A DNA stretch of 64,000 nucleotides from PXAP01 sp964421595 (GCA_964421595.1 CAYQXY010000001.1:62001-126000), one strand, 5' to 3'. Positions 44,801 to 53,876 are shown, counted from the stretch's first letter. Numbers and translations are program-made. The notes: generated from the sequence alone by a model not told the origin.

Positions 44801-45925
44801 TTAAATTTTTTCAGTCAATCGTTTAACCAGCTTGAAATTATTAAAAAACTCCTTAGCAAATACCCTTATTACAGTATATGCGGGAATTGCAAGAAACATG
44901 CCCAGTATACCTGCAGTGCTGCCGGCTATCATGAGTACCAGAAAAATTTCCATTGGGTGAGCATGAACACTGCTGGAATATATCAGAGGCTGAAATACAA
45001 AATTGTCTATTAACTGAACGCCCGCAAATACAATCAGCATATAGGTGAGCATCGGCAGCATCTCATTATAGAATGACAGGTCAAGATGTGTCATAACCCC
45101 TATGAATATCCCAAGTGTAGCCCCTATTACCGGGCCAATATAAGGTATAACATTGAAAATGCCAACAAGTAACCCGATAACGAGCGCATTGTTGAACTTA
45201 ATTCCTACCAGCAGCATGCCTGTTGTTATGAGAATTATGATAAAGGTAATCTGAAGGAATATGCCGATAAAATAACGCATTAAAAGATACCTGATAGAGG
45301 ACATTGCATGGCGGACTGCATTTTCGTGGCCGGTGGGGACAAATATCAGTAAACCTTCAAGAAACAGGCGATCATCCTTTAGAAAGAAAAATGTCATGAA
45401 TGTTATTGCAAAAGCAGCGATAAGGAGGTTACCCAGGAGTGTGGCGAATGAACCAAATATCAGGGTGAAGAATTCTATATTTAGAATGGAATTAAGTTTC
45501 GCTGACACGAATTCAGTGATGCTCAAATCTCTGAATGCATCAAGCCTGAACCGGTGCATAAAGGCCTCAAGTTGCTGGATAGGTTCCTTAAGGTTCCCGA
45601 TAACAACTTCGGAATTAATGTTTCCAAGCTCACTTGCCTGAAAGGCAATAATAGGAATGAATATCCTGAAGAACAACAATAATAGCCCCCAGAGCAATAC
45701 AACCCCTAAAATTGCACTTACAATTCTCGGCACCCTTAAATTCCTATATCTGATTTTATCCAGCAATGCAACTACAGGGCGGCCTACCAGAGAGAGAACA
45801 AAGCTGATCAGGATAAAAAATATTATAGACCGTAAGTGCCATAAAATAAACAACAGAGCCGCTAAACCAAGGATAATCAAAAATAATTTGATCCCGCTGT
45901 TTTTAATTTCAAATGTCTGATTCAA
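44801..45925 (-). CDS. AI-2E-family permease
   Basis: The 374-residue protein has about eight helices and features of the AI-2E/PerM/YdiK family (SFVLSLVGRPVVALLD, GIFNVIPYIGPVIGA, the typical P-x-GP motif in loop 5-6). Members export or permeate small molecules, and for many the substrate is unknown. The start is not ATG: the frame is closed by a TAA four codons upstream, so TTG at 45923-45925 (LNQTFEI...) is the best start. Confidence 0.9.
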   Translation of the reverse strand: MNQTFEIKNSGIKLFLIILGLAALLFILWHLRSIIFFILISFVLSLVGRPVVALLDKIRYRNLRVPRIVSAILGVVLLWGLLLLFFRIFIPIIAFQASELGNINSEVVIGNLKEPIQQLEAFMHRFRLDAFRDLSITEFVSAKLNSILNIEFFTLIFGSFATLLGNLLIAAFAITFMTFFFLKDDRLFLEGLLIFVPTGHENAVRHAMSSIRYLLMRYFIGIFLQITFIIILITTGMLLVGIKFNNALVIGLLVGIFNVIPYIGPVIGATLGIFIGVMTHLDLSFYNEMLPMLTYMLIVFAGVQLIDNFVFQPLIYSSSVHAHPMEIFLVLMIAGSTAGILGMFLAIPAYTVIRVFAKEFFNNFKLVKRLTEKI

Positions 45926-46170
45926 TATTCTGAATTAAGAGTTTTGACTGGAGTAATAACATATCCGGTTGAAGTTATATAAATGACCAGAACCATAAAA
46001 CTACGTAAAAATAACCAAAATGGCAGCATTACAAATTGAAGAAATAAATTACAGCGAGAAATAACTAATGGAAATTACCATCACAATGCAGTTGCAGTAC
46101 AAAATCACTCTGTTTAATCAAGGTTGGATACCATTTTTATTTAATGGCATCAAATTTTAATTGCTTTGAT

Positions 46171-46178
46171 TATCTTCG
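46171..46178 (+). promoter_or_regulatory. Putative -7 box for the EamA transporter
   Basis: TATCTTCG is one base from TAnnTTTG, 26 bases before the ATG. The rest of the 278-base spacer (45926-46203) shows no other feature. Confidence 0.4.
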
Positions 46179-46203
46179 TGGCCTTAATTAAGAAATTTTA
46201 TTT

Positions 46204-47139
46204 ATGCTTCAATCCCATACGGGTGAGCTGGCTGCTCTTCTGACAGCAATCTTCTGGACATTTACAGCACTGGCATTCGAATCGGCCGGTAAAAAAATAG
46301 GGTCAATAACTGTTAACCTGATCAGGCTGTTTATGGCCATAATGTTTCTGGGTACATTCACCCTGTTTACCAGGGGTCAGTTTTTCCCTGTCGGAGCAAG
46401 CTATCATAACTGGGTTTGGCTCTCTTTATCAGGCCTTGTAGGATTCGTACTGGGTGATCTATTTCTTTTCAGGGCTTATGTGGTAGTCGGAGCCCGAATA
46501 TCAATGCTTATAATGTCACTGGCACCCCCTATTGCTGCATTGGTTGGATGGATGCTGATGGATGAAACCCTTTCGGGGAAAAGCATGATTGGAATGGCTG
46601 TAACATTTGCCGGTATCTCAATGGTAATTCTTACACGGCAGGATATTGACCCGGAACTGTTATCAGAAGCAGGAAAAAAACGCAGAACAAACAAGCTTAG
46701 ATTCACATATCCGCTGGCAGGATTATTACTTGCCTTCGGAGGTGCTGCCGGTCAGGCTACCGGATTGGTCCTGAGCAAATATGGAATGGGCGACTATGAT
46801 GCATTTGCCGCCACCCAGATAAGGGTCATCACCGGACTAGCCGGATTTGTATTCATATATACTATTATGGGAAGATGGAAAAGACTTCTTCCGGCAATCA
46901 AGAATAAACCAGCCATGAAAAGCCTGACAATAGGTGCTTTCTTTGGCCCTTTCCTGGGAGTCTCCTTTTCGCTCCTTGCAGTAAGATATACATCTTCAGG
47001 AATTGCCGCAACCATCATGAGCATAGTCCCCGTCCTGATAATCCCCTTTTCCGTTTTAATGTTTAAGGAAAAAATAACCCCCAGGGAAATACTGGGGGCA
47101 TTTGTGGCAATGGCAGGTGTTGCATTATTTTTCCTGTAA
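46204..47139 (+). CDS. EamA/DMT-family transporter
   Basis: A 311-residue protein with ten helices in two EamA repeats (about 1-145 and 170-311). Motif-like stretches are VGARISMLIMSLAPPIAALVG and YTSSGIAATIMSIVPVLIIP with matching E in DETLSGKS and KEKITPRE, the typical paired helix ends. It moves small metabolites or drugs; the substrate is not predictable. It converges on the flavodiiron gene with a 15-base gap. Confidence 0.92.
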   Translation: MLQSHTGELAALLTAIFWTFTALAFESAGKKIGSITVNLIRLFMAIMFLGTFTLFTRGQFFPVGASYHNWVWLSLSGLVGFVLGDLFLFRAYVVVGARISMLIMSLAPPIAALVGWMLMDETLSGKSMIGMAVTFAGISMVILTRQDIDPELLSEAGKKRRTNKLRFTYPLAGLLLAFGGAAGQATGLVLSKYGMGDYDAFAATQIRVITGLAGFVFIYTIMGRWKRLLPAIKNKPAMKSLTIGAFFGPFLGVSFSLLAVRYTSSGIAATIMSIVPVLIIPFSVLMFKEKITPREILGAFVAMAGVALFFL

Positions 47140-47154
47140 GGACAATTTTATAAA

Positions 47155-48390
47155 TCAGCTGCTCATGCTTACAGGCGATTTCAGATCGGGCATCTGCCTG
47201 GCGAAATTCTTTCCGAAATTTTTCAGCTCTTCTGTCTTTTCAGCATGAGAATAAAATTTCCCGCCATAACCGGCATCTGAAATTTCCAGTTTAAGGTTTC
47301 TCAAATTATCTTCAATGATTTTCACTGCTTCACCACTCCACCCGTAAGAACCAAATGAAGCGGCGAGTTTTCCTTTATCCCTGATGGGATTAATAAGGGC
47401 AAACATCTTATATACCGGGAGAAGCGTATTCTGATTGAAGGTAGGAGATCCGACCAGCAGACCGTTGCAGCGCACGATAAGCGATTCGAGTTCGCCCAGA
47501 GGCATTGTTTCAATATCTGCCAGTTCCACTGTTACATTTACATCCGATTCGCTGATGCCACTGGCAATGATCTCGGCCATCCTTTTCGTATAGCCATAAG
47601 CAGAGACATAGGTTACCAATACATGATTTCCGGTTATGCGGGTATCATCAAGATATTCCCTGGAGAATTTCTCTGACAGATCTACATATTTCTTCCAGTT
47701 TTTCCGCAGTATAGGGCCATGGCCGGTGGCAATTACAGATATATCAAGTGGTCGTATCTTCTCTATGGCCTTAATCATAAACTTACTGTAAGGCTTGAGA
47801 ATAACATCAAAATAATATTTAAAAGAATCGTCGTAATTGCCGACCAGATCATCAAACATTTCTTCAGTACAGAAATGGGCGCCAAAAGAATCGCAGGTAA
47901 AGAGCACCTTATCCTCTTCAAGCCAGGTATAAATTGAATCGGGCCAGTGAAGATTGGGTGCAGAAATAAATTTCAGTGTTTTAGTGCCAAGATCAAGAGT
48001 ATCGCCGTCCTTTACTTTCAGGCTTTTGAAAGGGACAGATACGATGTCTTCAAGATATCGTATTGCATTGCCGCTACCAACGACAATGGCCCCGGGCGCC
48101 AGCTTCAGAAGATTCTGAAGGTTGCCCGAATGGTCAGGTTCAGTATGATTCAGTATAATATAATCAATATCAGCCGGGTCGGTAACACCTTTAACCTTTT
48201 CTATCCATATGTCCCAGAATGTCGCCTTTGTGGTTTCAATTATTGCTTTTTTGCCGGCATCAATAAAATATGAATTATAGGTGGTACCATATTTTGTTTC
48301 CATGACAATATCAAACGCAACTATATCCTTGTCAAGAACACCTATCCATTTTACATCAGGGGTAACATCCAGTATCTTGTTGTCTCTCAT
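47155..48390 (-). CDS. Flavodiiron protein (FprA-type A flavoprotein)
   Basis: A 411-residue protein with an N-terminal metallo-beta-lactamase-like diiron domain containing H82-x-E84-x-D86-H87 (HTEPDH), HWPDS, CDSFGAHF and GHGP as ligands, and a C-terminal flavodoxin domain starting about residue 260 (VLVTYVSAYGYTKRMAE). Flavodiiron proteins reduce O2 and/or NO to water or N2O in the cytoplasm. Here it would protect oxygen-sensitive enzymes such as [FeFe]-hydrogenase, whose maturation factor is encoded at 11035. The ATG is preceded by ATTCGG without a full repeat. Confidence 0.94.
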   Translation of the reverse strand: MRDNKILDVTPDVKWIGVLDKDIVAFDIVMETKYGTTYNSYFIDAGKKAIIETTKATFWDIWIEKVKGVTDPADIDYIILNHTEPDHSGNLQNLLKLAPGAIVVGSGNAIRYLEDIVSVPFKSLKVKDGDTLDLGTKTLKFISAPNLHWPDSIYTWLEEDKVLFTCDSFGAHFCTEEMFDDLVGNYDDSFKYYFDVILKPYSKFMIKAIEKIRPLDISVIATGHGPILRKNWKKYVDLSEKFSREYLDDTRITGNHVLVTYVSAYGYTKRMAEIIASGISESDVNVTVELADIETMPLGELESLIVRCNGLLVGSPTFNQNTLLPVYKMFALINPIRDKGKLAASFGSYGWSGEAVKIIEDNLRNLKLEISDAGYGGKFYSHAEKTEELKNFGKNFARQMPDLKSPVSMSS

Positions 48391-48632
48391 CCGAATATTT
48401 TTAATAGTGAAATTATTCTCTGAAATCTGCTTAAATCATTTCTGATGGCGGGAACTATGAAATCTACAATTTGCCGGTAACATTTATTATTTTCTGTTAT
48501 CTTTTTAAATGGCAGATGATCAAAAAGTTCATTTATCCATCAGGTCAACGAATTTACGCTCGTAATCCCGGCTGAAAATTATACTTAATCAGGGACAATC
48601 AGATTTCTTCACAAAAATAGCAATTACAAGGC

Positions 48633-48660
48633 AAAAAAAAAGCTCCCTTAACAGGGAGCC
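48633..48660 (-). terminator. Rho-independent terminator of the Cys-rich repeat gene
   Basis: On the minus strand GGCTCCCT / AGGGAGCT stem with short loop (48642-48660) is followed by at least eight T residues (48633-48641). It lies 23 bases after the stop at 48683. Confidence 0.85.
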
Positions 48661-48682
48661 ATTTAAAATTCATAAAGTATGC

Positions 48683-49147
48683 TTATTTATTCTCGGCTAT
48701 CCTGCTGTCAGTTTCAGCTTTTTCTGAACAACAGGCACCTTCAGCTTTAGTTGCAACAGCTTCGGCTCCACCGGCTTCACTGCAATCAGCTGCTTTATCA
48801 GCAATACTAGCAGTTTTTACAACATTAGCATCGTCACAACCTGATTTTTCCAGATTTGCTGTTTTTACAACTTCAGCACCGCCAGATTCGCTGCAACCAG
48901 CTGATTTCTCAACTAAATTGGCGGTTTTGACAATGCTGGCATCATCGCAACCAGCTTTTTCAGCATTTGCTGTCCTGACTACTTCAGCACCTCCACCACA
49001 CTCAACAGCTGATGTTTTTACAACATTCTCTACGGTTGCGCAAGCTGATTTATTCTCGGCAGTTTTTGGTTTTTCTGTGTCAACAGAAAAAGCATAAAGT
49101 CCGGCAACCATAGTGACCATAGCAATAAAAGCAAAATATTTCTTCAT
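48683..49147 (-). CDS. Small secreted Cys-rich tandem-repeat protein
   Basis: A 154-residue protein with a signal peptide (MKKYFAFIAMVTMVAGLYAF). Two 37-residue repeats cover residues 52-88 and 89-125, and a partial third follows. Each repeat holds GGAEVV-x-TAN, GCDDA and CSE segments. There are eight Cys (36, 50, 67, 85, 104, 122, 139, 140). No family known to me fits. It could bind metal or form a disulfide-linked repeat, but that is speculation. It has its own -7 box and terminator, so it is a monocistronic transcript. The codon and amino acid pattern is uniform, which supports it as real. Confidence 0.75.
   Translation of the reverse strand: MKKYFAFIAMVTMVAGLYAFSVDTEKPKTAENKSACATVENVVKTSAVECGGGAEVVRTANAEKAGCDDASIVKTANLVEKSAGCSESGGAEVVKTANLEKSGCDDANVVKTASIADKAADCSEAGGAEAVATKAEGACCSEKAETDSRIAENK
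48773..48994. repeat. 111-bp tandem repeat encoding the Cys-rich repeats
   Basis: Two adjacent units of 111 bases (48884-48994 and 48773-48883) that encode the 37-residue protein repeats. They are similar but not identical, so the duplication is not very recent. Confidence 0.7.
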
Positions 49148-49176
49148 AATAGTAATTTTTTTAAGTTTATTTGGAT

Positions 49177-49184
49177 CAAATATA
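49177..49184 (-). promoter_or_regulatory. -7 box for the Cys-rich repeat gene
   Basis: TATATTTG on the minus strand matches TAnnTTTG exactly, 30 bases upstream of the ATG at 49147. A clear -33 box is missing. Confidence 0.5.
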
Positions 49185-49239
49185 AATTAAATTCCCTGAA
49201 AAATATGTTAATCAAATGTTAATACATCTTAACAAGGCA

Positions 49240-49896
49240 TTAATGAAATGATCCTATAACTGAGGTTTTACCTGTTACTTTCTGACCAACAGCAACCTTA
49301 ACATTAACTTCAGGCGGCAGAAAAAGGTCAACCCTTGAACCAAATTTTATAAATCCAAGCTCATCACCCTGAAGAACCTCATTCCCCTCACGGGCATAAC
49401 ATACAATGCGCCTTGCAACAGCGCCGGCTATTTGTCTTACAAGAACAGCCGTACCATCTTCCTTCTCTATAACAAGTGTATTGCGTTCGTTGTCAAGAGA
49501 AGATTTCGGATGCCAGGCTACCAGATACTTACCAGGGTGGTATTTATAATATTTAACATTTCCGGTAACCGGGTATGCGTTAGAGTGAACGTTTAGCGGC
49601 GACATAAATACAGAAACCTGGAGTCTTTTGTCTTTGAAATATTCAGGCTCTTCGGTTTCCTCAATGGCAACAACAACACCATCGGCTGGTGAAACTATGA
49701 GGTTCTCATCAAGGATGACCTTTCTTGATGGCATTCTGAAAAACCATAGAAAAAATAAAAAAACCGCAGCAGAAAAAACCAGAACGACAATGCTTGCTAT
49801 ATACCATTCAGTCAGAGTAAAAATCAGTGAATTAACAGCTACCAAAACTACCAGTGTTATTATCAGGGTAACAAAGCCCTCTTTGTGAATTTTCAT
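49240..49896 (-). CDS. psd: Phosphatidylserine decarboxylase (pyruvoyl type)
   Basis: A 218-residue proenzyme with two N-terminal helices, SPADGVVVAIEE and the self-cleavage site GS (G186-S187) in IKFGSRVDLFLP, close to the C-terminus. Cleavage gives the small pyruvoyl alpha-subunit. The enzyme makes phosphatidylethanolamine at the inner membrane. It is the short, archaetidylserine/Bacteroidota-like form. The ATG is preceded by ATTCGG at the end of repeat copy e. It follows cdsA on the same strand. Confidence 0.94.
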   Translation of the reverse strand: MKIHKEGFVTLIITLVVLVAVNSLIFTLTEWYIASIVVLVFSAAVFLFFLWFFRMPSRKVILDENLIVSPADGVVVAIEETEEPEYFKDKRLQVSVFMSPLNVHSNAYPVTGNVKYYKYHPGKYLVAWHPKSSLDNERNTLVIEKEDGTAVLVRQIAGAVARRIVCYAREGNEVLQGDELGFIKFGSRVDLFLPPEVNVKVAVGQKVTGKTSVIGSFH

Positions 49897-49983
49897 CCGA
49901 ATAATTTATAAGTTCTAATCAAAATATAAGTAAATTAAAATTGCTAATCACGTGTTCGTCACAGATGGATCACCCGTGGATCA
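49897..49983 (+). repeat. Dispersed intergenic repeat, copy e (between cdsA and psd)
   Basis: Starts CCGAATAATTTATAAG at the psd start codon, followed by ATAAGTAAATTAAAATTGC, CACGTG (49949-49954), TCGTCACAGATGGATCACCC and GTGGATCA. The right end overlaps the cdsA stop TGA (49981-49983). The GGTTCGTGAGTG tail is missing, so this copy is truncated. Confidence 0.7.
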
Positions 49984-50799
49984 TACAATCATACACAGGT
50001 AAACCCAAACAATTGGAATAACAAAAAGCCATGCATCGACACGATCAAGAACACCACCGTGTCCGGGAAGGAGTTTTCCTGAATCCTTAACGCCAAGCCC
50101 CCTCTTATACAAGGATTCCAAAAGATCACCGTAAATTCCAAAAACCGCAATTATAGCGGCAATAACCATCCAGCTGGAATGTCCGGGCAGAGGGAATATG
50201 CTCTTAATTAAAAAGGAAGCTGCCAATACTGTCAGACCACCTCCAATTGTTCCTTCCCAGGTCTTTTTTGGCGACACACTTTCAAAAAGCCGGTGACGGC
50301 CAAAAGGCACACCAACGAGATAGGCTGCGGTATCATTTACCATTATAAGAATAAATATTCCTGCAAGGATATTGGGATTGTATTGATCACCTGACTCCCC
50401 TCCCGAAAATATTATCATATTCAGCAGACTGAAAGGCACCGCTATATAGATAATTCCAAAAAACGTCCATACAAGGTTGTTGAAGGGGTTATCCTTTTTT
50501 CTGTAAAGTTCGGCAATCATAGCAACAGGAGGGAAAACAAACAAAACAGACAGGAACCTCAATTCCGAATAACCTGATGAATAACCGAACATAAAAAGGA
50601 AAAAGACAACAGATGCCAGCAGGCCTGTGAATTTCTGGACATGCACCCCCTTTGTTTCAGCAAGCTTATAAAATTCAAGTAGAGTAAGAATCAGCAAGAC
50701 CAGGTAAAAGATCAGGAATGCTATGCTTCCGGCAAATATTGTTCCGAATACCAGCGCCCCGAATAATGCACCGGTTATAGCACGTTGAAGCAGGTTCAT
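49981..50799 (-). CDS. cdsA: Phosphatidate cytidylyltransferase
   Basis: A 272-residue integral membrane protein of about eight helices with the CDP-DAG synthase signature at the C-terminus: SPKKTWEGTIGG and GDLLESLYKRGLGVKDSGKL, then LPGHGGVLDRVDAW. It makes CDP-diacylglycerol from phosphatidic acid and CTP, feeding PssA. The stop codon lies inside repeat copy e. Copy f lies about 50 bases upstream of the ATG. Confidence 0.95.
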   Translation of the reverse strand: MNLLQRAITGALFGALVFGTIFAGSIAFLIFYLVLLILTLLEFYKLAETKGVHVQKFTGLLASVVFFLFMFGYSSGYSELRFLSVLFVFPPVAMIAELYRKKDNPFNNLVWTFFGIIYIAVPFSLLNMIIFSGGESGDQYNPNILAGIFILIMVNDTAAYLVGVPFGRHRLFESVSPKKTWEGTIGGGLTVLAASFLIKSIFPLPGHSSWMVIAAIIAVFGIYGDLLESLYKRGLGVKDSGKLLPGHGGVLDRVDAWLFVIPIVWVYLCMIV

Positions 50800-50844
50800 C
50801 AGTAAAAATTAGGCATAAAATTGTAGCAAAAATTTATACATCTA

Positions 50845-50925
50845 TCCGAATAAAGTGATCAAATTATTATTATAAGTAAACCTTCGTCGCCATGGATGGA
50901 TCAGCCATGCTTTATTCACTTCTTA
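50845..50925 (+). repeat. Dispersed intergenic repeat, copy f
   Basis: Starts CCGAATAAAGTGATCAAATT, then ATAAGTAAACC, CGTCGCCATGGATGGATCAG, CCATGCTTTATTCACTTCTT. The tail is absent or changed. It lies between cdsA (46 bases) and the DUF2007 gene (66 bases), in the same orientation as copies d and e. Confidence 0.7.
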
Positions 50926-50990
50926 TCGTGTGTATTGTTTAGAGGGTAAATCAATTAATGAATAGTTTTAATTTCAGCCCGGCAGAATAT

Positions 50991-51197
50991 TCAGAGCTCA
51001 AACTCCTTAAGTAATTGCTCAGCCTTTTCCTGATCATCTTCCTTTACCATTAAATCAATATGACCGATTGAAGGATAAGCAGAATCTACCTTGTTCATGA
51101 TAATTGCCTCAATGTCATTATCATTAAGCATTTGTCTGGCCATTTCCGCAAGATGCACCTCATTAACTGTAAACACCACTTTCCAGTTTTTATCCAT
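50991..51197 (-). CDS. DUF2007 small protein
   Basis: A 68-residue soluble protein beginning MDKNWKVVFTVNEVHLAEMA and containing the pattern MLNDNDIEAIIMNKVDSAY, which fits DUF2007 (a small ferredoxin-like putative signal-transducing family). I start at the ATG 51195-51197; the frame is open further upstream, but that part overlaps ftsH. It is 19 bases after the ftsH stop, probably co-transcribed. Confidence 0.85.
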   Translation of the reverse strand: MDKNWKVVFTVNEVHLAEMARQMLNDNDIEAIIMNKVDSAYPSIGHIDLMVKEDDQEKAEQLLKEFEL

Positions 51198-51216
51198 AAA
51201 TTCAATCTCTAAACTG

Positions 51217-53331
51217 TTATTCAGAATCCTTTTCCGGGGCATTCTTATTCTCGGCATCAACCGGAACAGAATCCTTATCAATATTATTGGTACTCTCTTC
51301 TGCATTAACCGGTGCAGACTCCTCTTTATTAAACTGTTCCGGAGAAGCCTTAAGGAGAACCATATCATTCTTTTTGAACTTCCTGCTCCCAAAAACTTTT
51401 TCCAGATCTTCGCTGAATATCACTTCCTTTTCAAGCAGCAATTCAGCAAGCCGGGTAAGTCCTTTTTTATTTTTTATCAATAGCTCCTTGGCCTGTTGGA
51501 AGGCACCGTCAACAATAGCCTTAACCTCCTGATCGATAATCTGGGCGGTAGTCTCACTGTATGGTTTTGAAAAATTATATTCATTTTGTCCTGAAGAGTC
51601 ATAAAAACTGATGTTTCCAAGTTTCTTACTCATACCAAAGTATGTAACCATTGCATAAGCCTGCTTTGTGACCCTCTCCAGGTCATTAAGCGCCCCTGTT
51701 GAAACCTTGCCGAAATTGATCTCTTCTGATGCCCGGCCGCCCAGTGCAACACACATTTCGTCGCTAAGCTGATCAGTTGTGGTTATCTGCCTTTCTTCAG
51801 GAAGGTACCAGGCCGCACCCAGCGATCTTCCTCTCGGAATAATGGTAACTTTTACGAGCGGATTGGCATGTTCAAGCAGCCAGCTTAGAGCTGCATGTCC
51901 GGCCTCATGAAATGCGATGGTCCGTTTCTCGGTCATCGTAATTATCTTGTTCTTCCGTTCCAGTCCACCGATAATCCTGTCAATAGCATCCAGAAAATCC
52001 TGTTTACCAACAGACTGTTTATCTTTTCTGGCTGCAATCAGTGCTGCCTCATTACATACATTGGCGATATCAGCTCCGGAGAAACCTGGGGTCTGACGGG
52101 CCATGAATTCTGTGTTAAGGTTCTCCTCAAGCCTTACCGGCCTCAGATGGACCTTGAATATCTGGGTTCTCTCATTTAAATCAGGCAATTCGACATGTAT
52201 CTGGCGGTCGAATCTTCCGGCTCTTAGCAGGGCGCGGTCAAGAACATCGGCCCTGTTAGTTGCTGCAAGTAAAATAACACCCATATTCGGCTCAAAACCA
52301 TCCATTTCGGTCAGCAGCTGGTTAAGGGTATTTTCTCTTTCATCATTTGCACCAAACCCTGGATTCTTTCCTCGTGCACGTCCGACAGCATCTATCTCAT
52401 CTATGAACACAATACAGGGAGCCTTATCTTTTGCCTGTTTGAAAAGATCACGTACCCTGGAGGCTCCGACACCAACAAACATCTCAACAAAATCGGATCC
52501 TGAAATCGAAAAAAACGGCACATTAGCTTCTCCGGCAACAGCTTTGGCAAGTAGTGTCTTCCCTGTGCCGGGAGGCCCTACCAGCAAAACTCCTTTAGGT
52601 ATTTTACCACCAAGCTGTGTATACTTCTGGGGTGTTTTGAGAAAATCTACTATCTCTTTAACCTCCATTTTAGCTTCCTCAAGTCCGGCTACATCCTTAA
52701 AGTCAATTTTGACATGAGATTCCCTGTCAAACATTTTTGCCTTTGACTTTCCAACGTTGAAAATTCCGCCGGGTCCACCGGCACCTCCGGCGCCACTCAT
52801 CCTGCGGAAAATAAACAACCAGATGGCCACAAGTATAAATATGGGAAGAACCCAGCTAAGAATATCAGAAAAGTAATCACGTTCAGTAACGTAATTTACA
52901 CTTACTACATCTCTTTGCTCAACATCCTCCTGCGCTTCGCGCAAACGCTGCTCAAAAAGCTCAACCGAGCCGATAGTAAAAAAATAATGCGGACCAGATC
53001 TGGCTGCCGATGCGAAACCACGGTCAAATAATTCTTCATATTTTGGCAGGTGGAGCCTGTCTTGCTTTATATAAATCCTTGCTATTTCACGGTTGACAAC
53101 TTCGACTTTCTCGATATCACCGTCAGTAAGCATATCTCTCTCAAATTGCTGAAAATTTATTTCCAGAGGCTTGCTTCCTGTCCCGAATATCTGGATTCCA
53201 ATAAATGCAAGGGCTATAATCCCGTATATCCAATATAAATTGAATTTAGGTCGCTTGCTGTTATCATCCGTTTTCTTGTCCGGATCTTTAGGTGAATCAT
53301 TATTTTGATTCTGTTCAAACATATTCTTCAT
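51217..53331 (-). CDS. ftsH: ATP-dependent zinc metalloprotease FtsH
   Basis: The 704-residue protein has two membrane helices (about 31-50 and 160-178) flanking a periplasmic domain, an AAA+ domain with GPPGTGKT (about residue 250), IVFIDEIDAVG and the arginine finger region RAGRFDR, and the zinc protease site HEAGHA (about residue 473). The C-terminus after about 630 is hydrophilic and acidic. It degrades membrane and regulatory proteins. It overlaps no gene, with rsfS 19 bases upstream on the same strand. Confidence 0.97.
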   Translation of the reverse strand: MKNMFEQNQNNDSPKDPDKKTDDNSKRPKFNLYWIYGIIALAFIGIQIFGTGSKPLEINFQQFERDMLTDGDIEKVEVVNREIARIYIKQDRLHLPKYEELFDRGFASAARSGPHYFFTIGSVELFEQRLREAQEDVEQRDVVSVNYVTERDYFSDILSWVLPIFILVAIWLFIFRRMSGAGGAGGPGGIFNVGKSKAKMFDRESHVKIDFKDVAGLEEAKMEVKEIVDFLKTPQKYTQLGGKIPKGVLLVGPPGTGKTLLAKAVAGEANVPFFSISGSDFVEMFVGVGASRVRDLFKQAKDKAPCIVFIDEIDAVGRARGKNPGFGANDERENTLNQLLTEMDGFEPNMGVILLAATNRADVLDRALLRAGRFDRQIHVELPDLNERTQIFKVHLRPVRLEENLNTEFMARQTPGFSGADIANVCNEAALIAARKDKQSVGKQDFLDAIDRIIGGLERKNKIITMTEKRTIAFHEAGHAALSWLLEHANPLVKVTIIPRGRSLGAAWYLPEERQITTTDQLSDEMCVALGGRASEEINFGKVSTGALNDLERVTKQAYAMVTYFGMSKKLGNISFYDSSGQNEYNFSKPYSETTAQIIDQEVKAIVDGAFQQAKELLIKNKKGLTRLAELLLEKEVIFSEDLEKVFGSRKFKKNDMVLLKASPEQFNKEESAPVNAEESTNNIDKDSVPVDAENKNAPEKDSE

Positions 53332-53350
53332 CAGTTTTTTCTCCTTCTTC

Positions 53351-53716
53351 CTACTCCATTGTTTCTATTTTTCCATCTGCCCATAACTCCTCAAGCCGGT
53401 AAAAATCTCTGAACTCCTTCTGAAAAACGTGAACGACTACTGTTCCATAATCCATCAGGATCCATTGTGAATTACCAAGCCCCTCCTTACCTGCAGATTT
53501 CCATCCAAGGTATTCCTTCATTTCCTTATCTACCGAGTCGGCTATAGCACTTACGTGTGTATTTGAATCGCCGTGGCAAATTACAAAATTCTGGCATATC
53601 CGATGTTCCAGACCAGTAAGATCAATATTTACAATTTCCTTCCCTTTAACTTTTCGGATCCCTTCTATAATGTTTCCCAGAATTGTCTCGGTGCTTACAT
53701 CTATCTCTTTCCTCAT
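53351..53716 (-). CDS. rsfS: Ribosomal silencing factor RsfS
   Basis: A 121-residue protein of the RsfS/Iojap family, with IDLTGLEHRICQNFVICHGD, and C-terminal WILMDYGTVVVHVFQKEFRDFYRLEELW. It binds L14 of the 50S subunit and blocks subunit joining in starvation. It lies upstream of ftsH and divergent from birA, as is typical for Bacteroidota. A -7 box TACATTTG is at 53733-53740. Confidence 0.94.
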   Translation of the reverse strand: MRKEIDVSTETILGNIIEGIRKVKGKEIVNIDLTGLEHRICQNFVICHGDSNTHVSAIADSVDKEMKEYLGWKSAGKEGLGNSQWILMDYGTVVVHVFQKEFRDFYRLEELWADGKIETME

Positions 53717-53732
53717 TCAATAATTTTAACTG

Positions 53733-53740
53733 CAAATGTA
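53733..53740 (-). promoter_or_regulatory. -7 box for rsfS-ftsH
   Basis: TACATTTG on the minus strand matches TAnnTTTG and is 17 bases upstream of the rsfS ATG. Confidence 0.55.
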
Positions 53741-53811
53741 ATCAAATTTTAAAACATACTGCCCATACAGCACCATGCAGTCAGGCAGTAATATCTAATA
53801 AAATGAATTAG

Positions 53812-53819
53812 TATATTTG
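53812..53819 (+). promoter_or_regulatory. -7 box for birA
   Basis: TATATTTG matches TAnnTTTG exactly, 57 bases before the chosen ATG at 53877. It overlaps an in-frame TTG (53817), which argues that the TTG is not the start. Confidence 0.55.
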
Positions 53820-53876
53820 TTCCTAAAACGTACTTTTAACAACCATATTGCCAAACTGTTCATCAACTATAAACAA

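Noticed and set aside
47078..47098. CCCCCAG ... CTGGGGG inverted repeat near the end of the EamA transporter gene
   Set aside because: It lies fully inside the coding sequence with no T-run, and the codons are ordinary for the protein, so it is probably chance.
53817..53876. Upstream TTG start of birA
   Set aside because: It lies inside the -7 box TATATTTG (53812-53819), so it cannot be in the transcript of that promoter; the ATG at 53877 fits the BirA catalytic domain.
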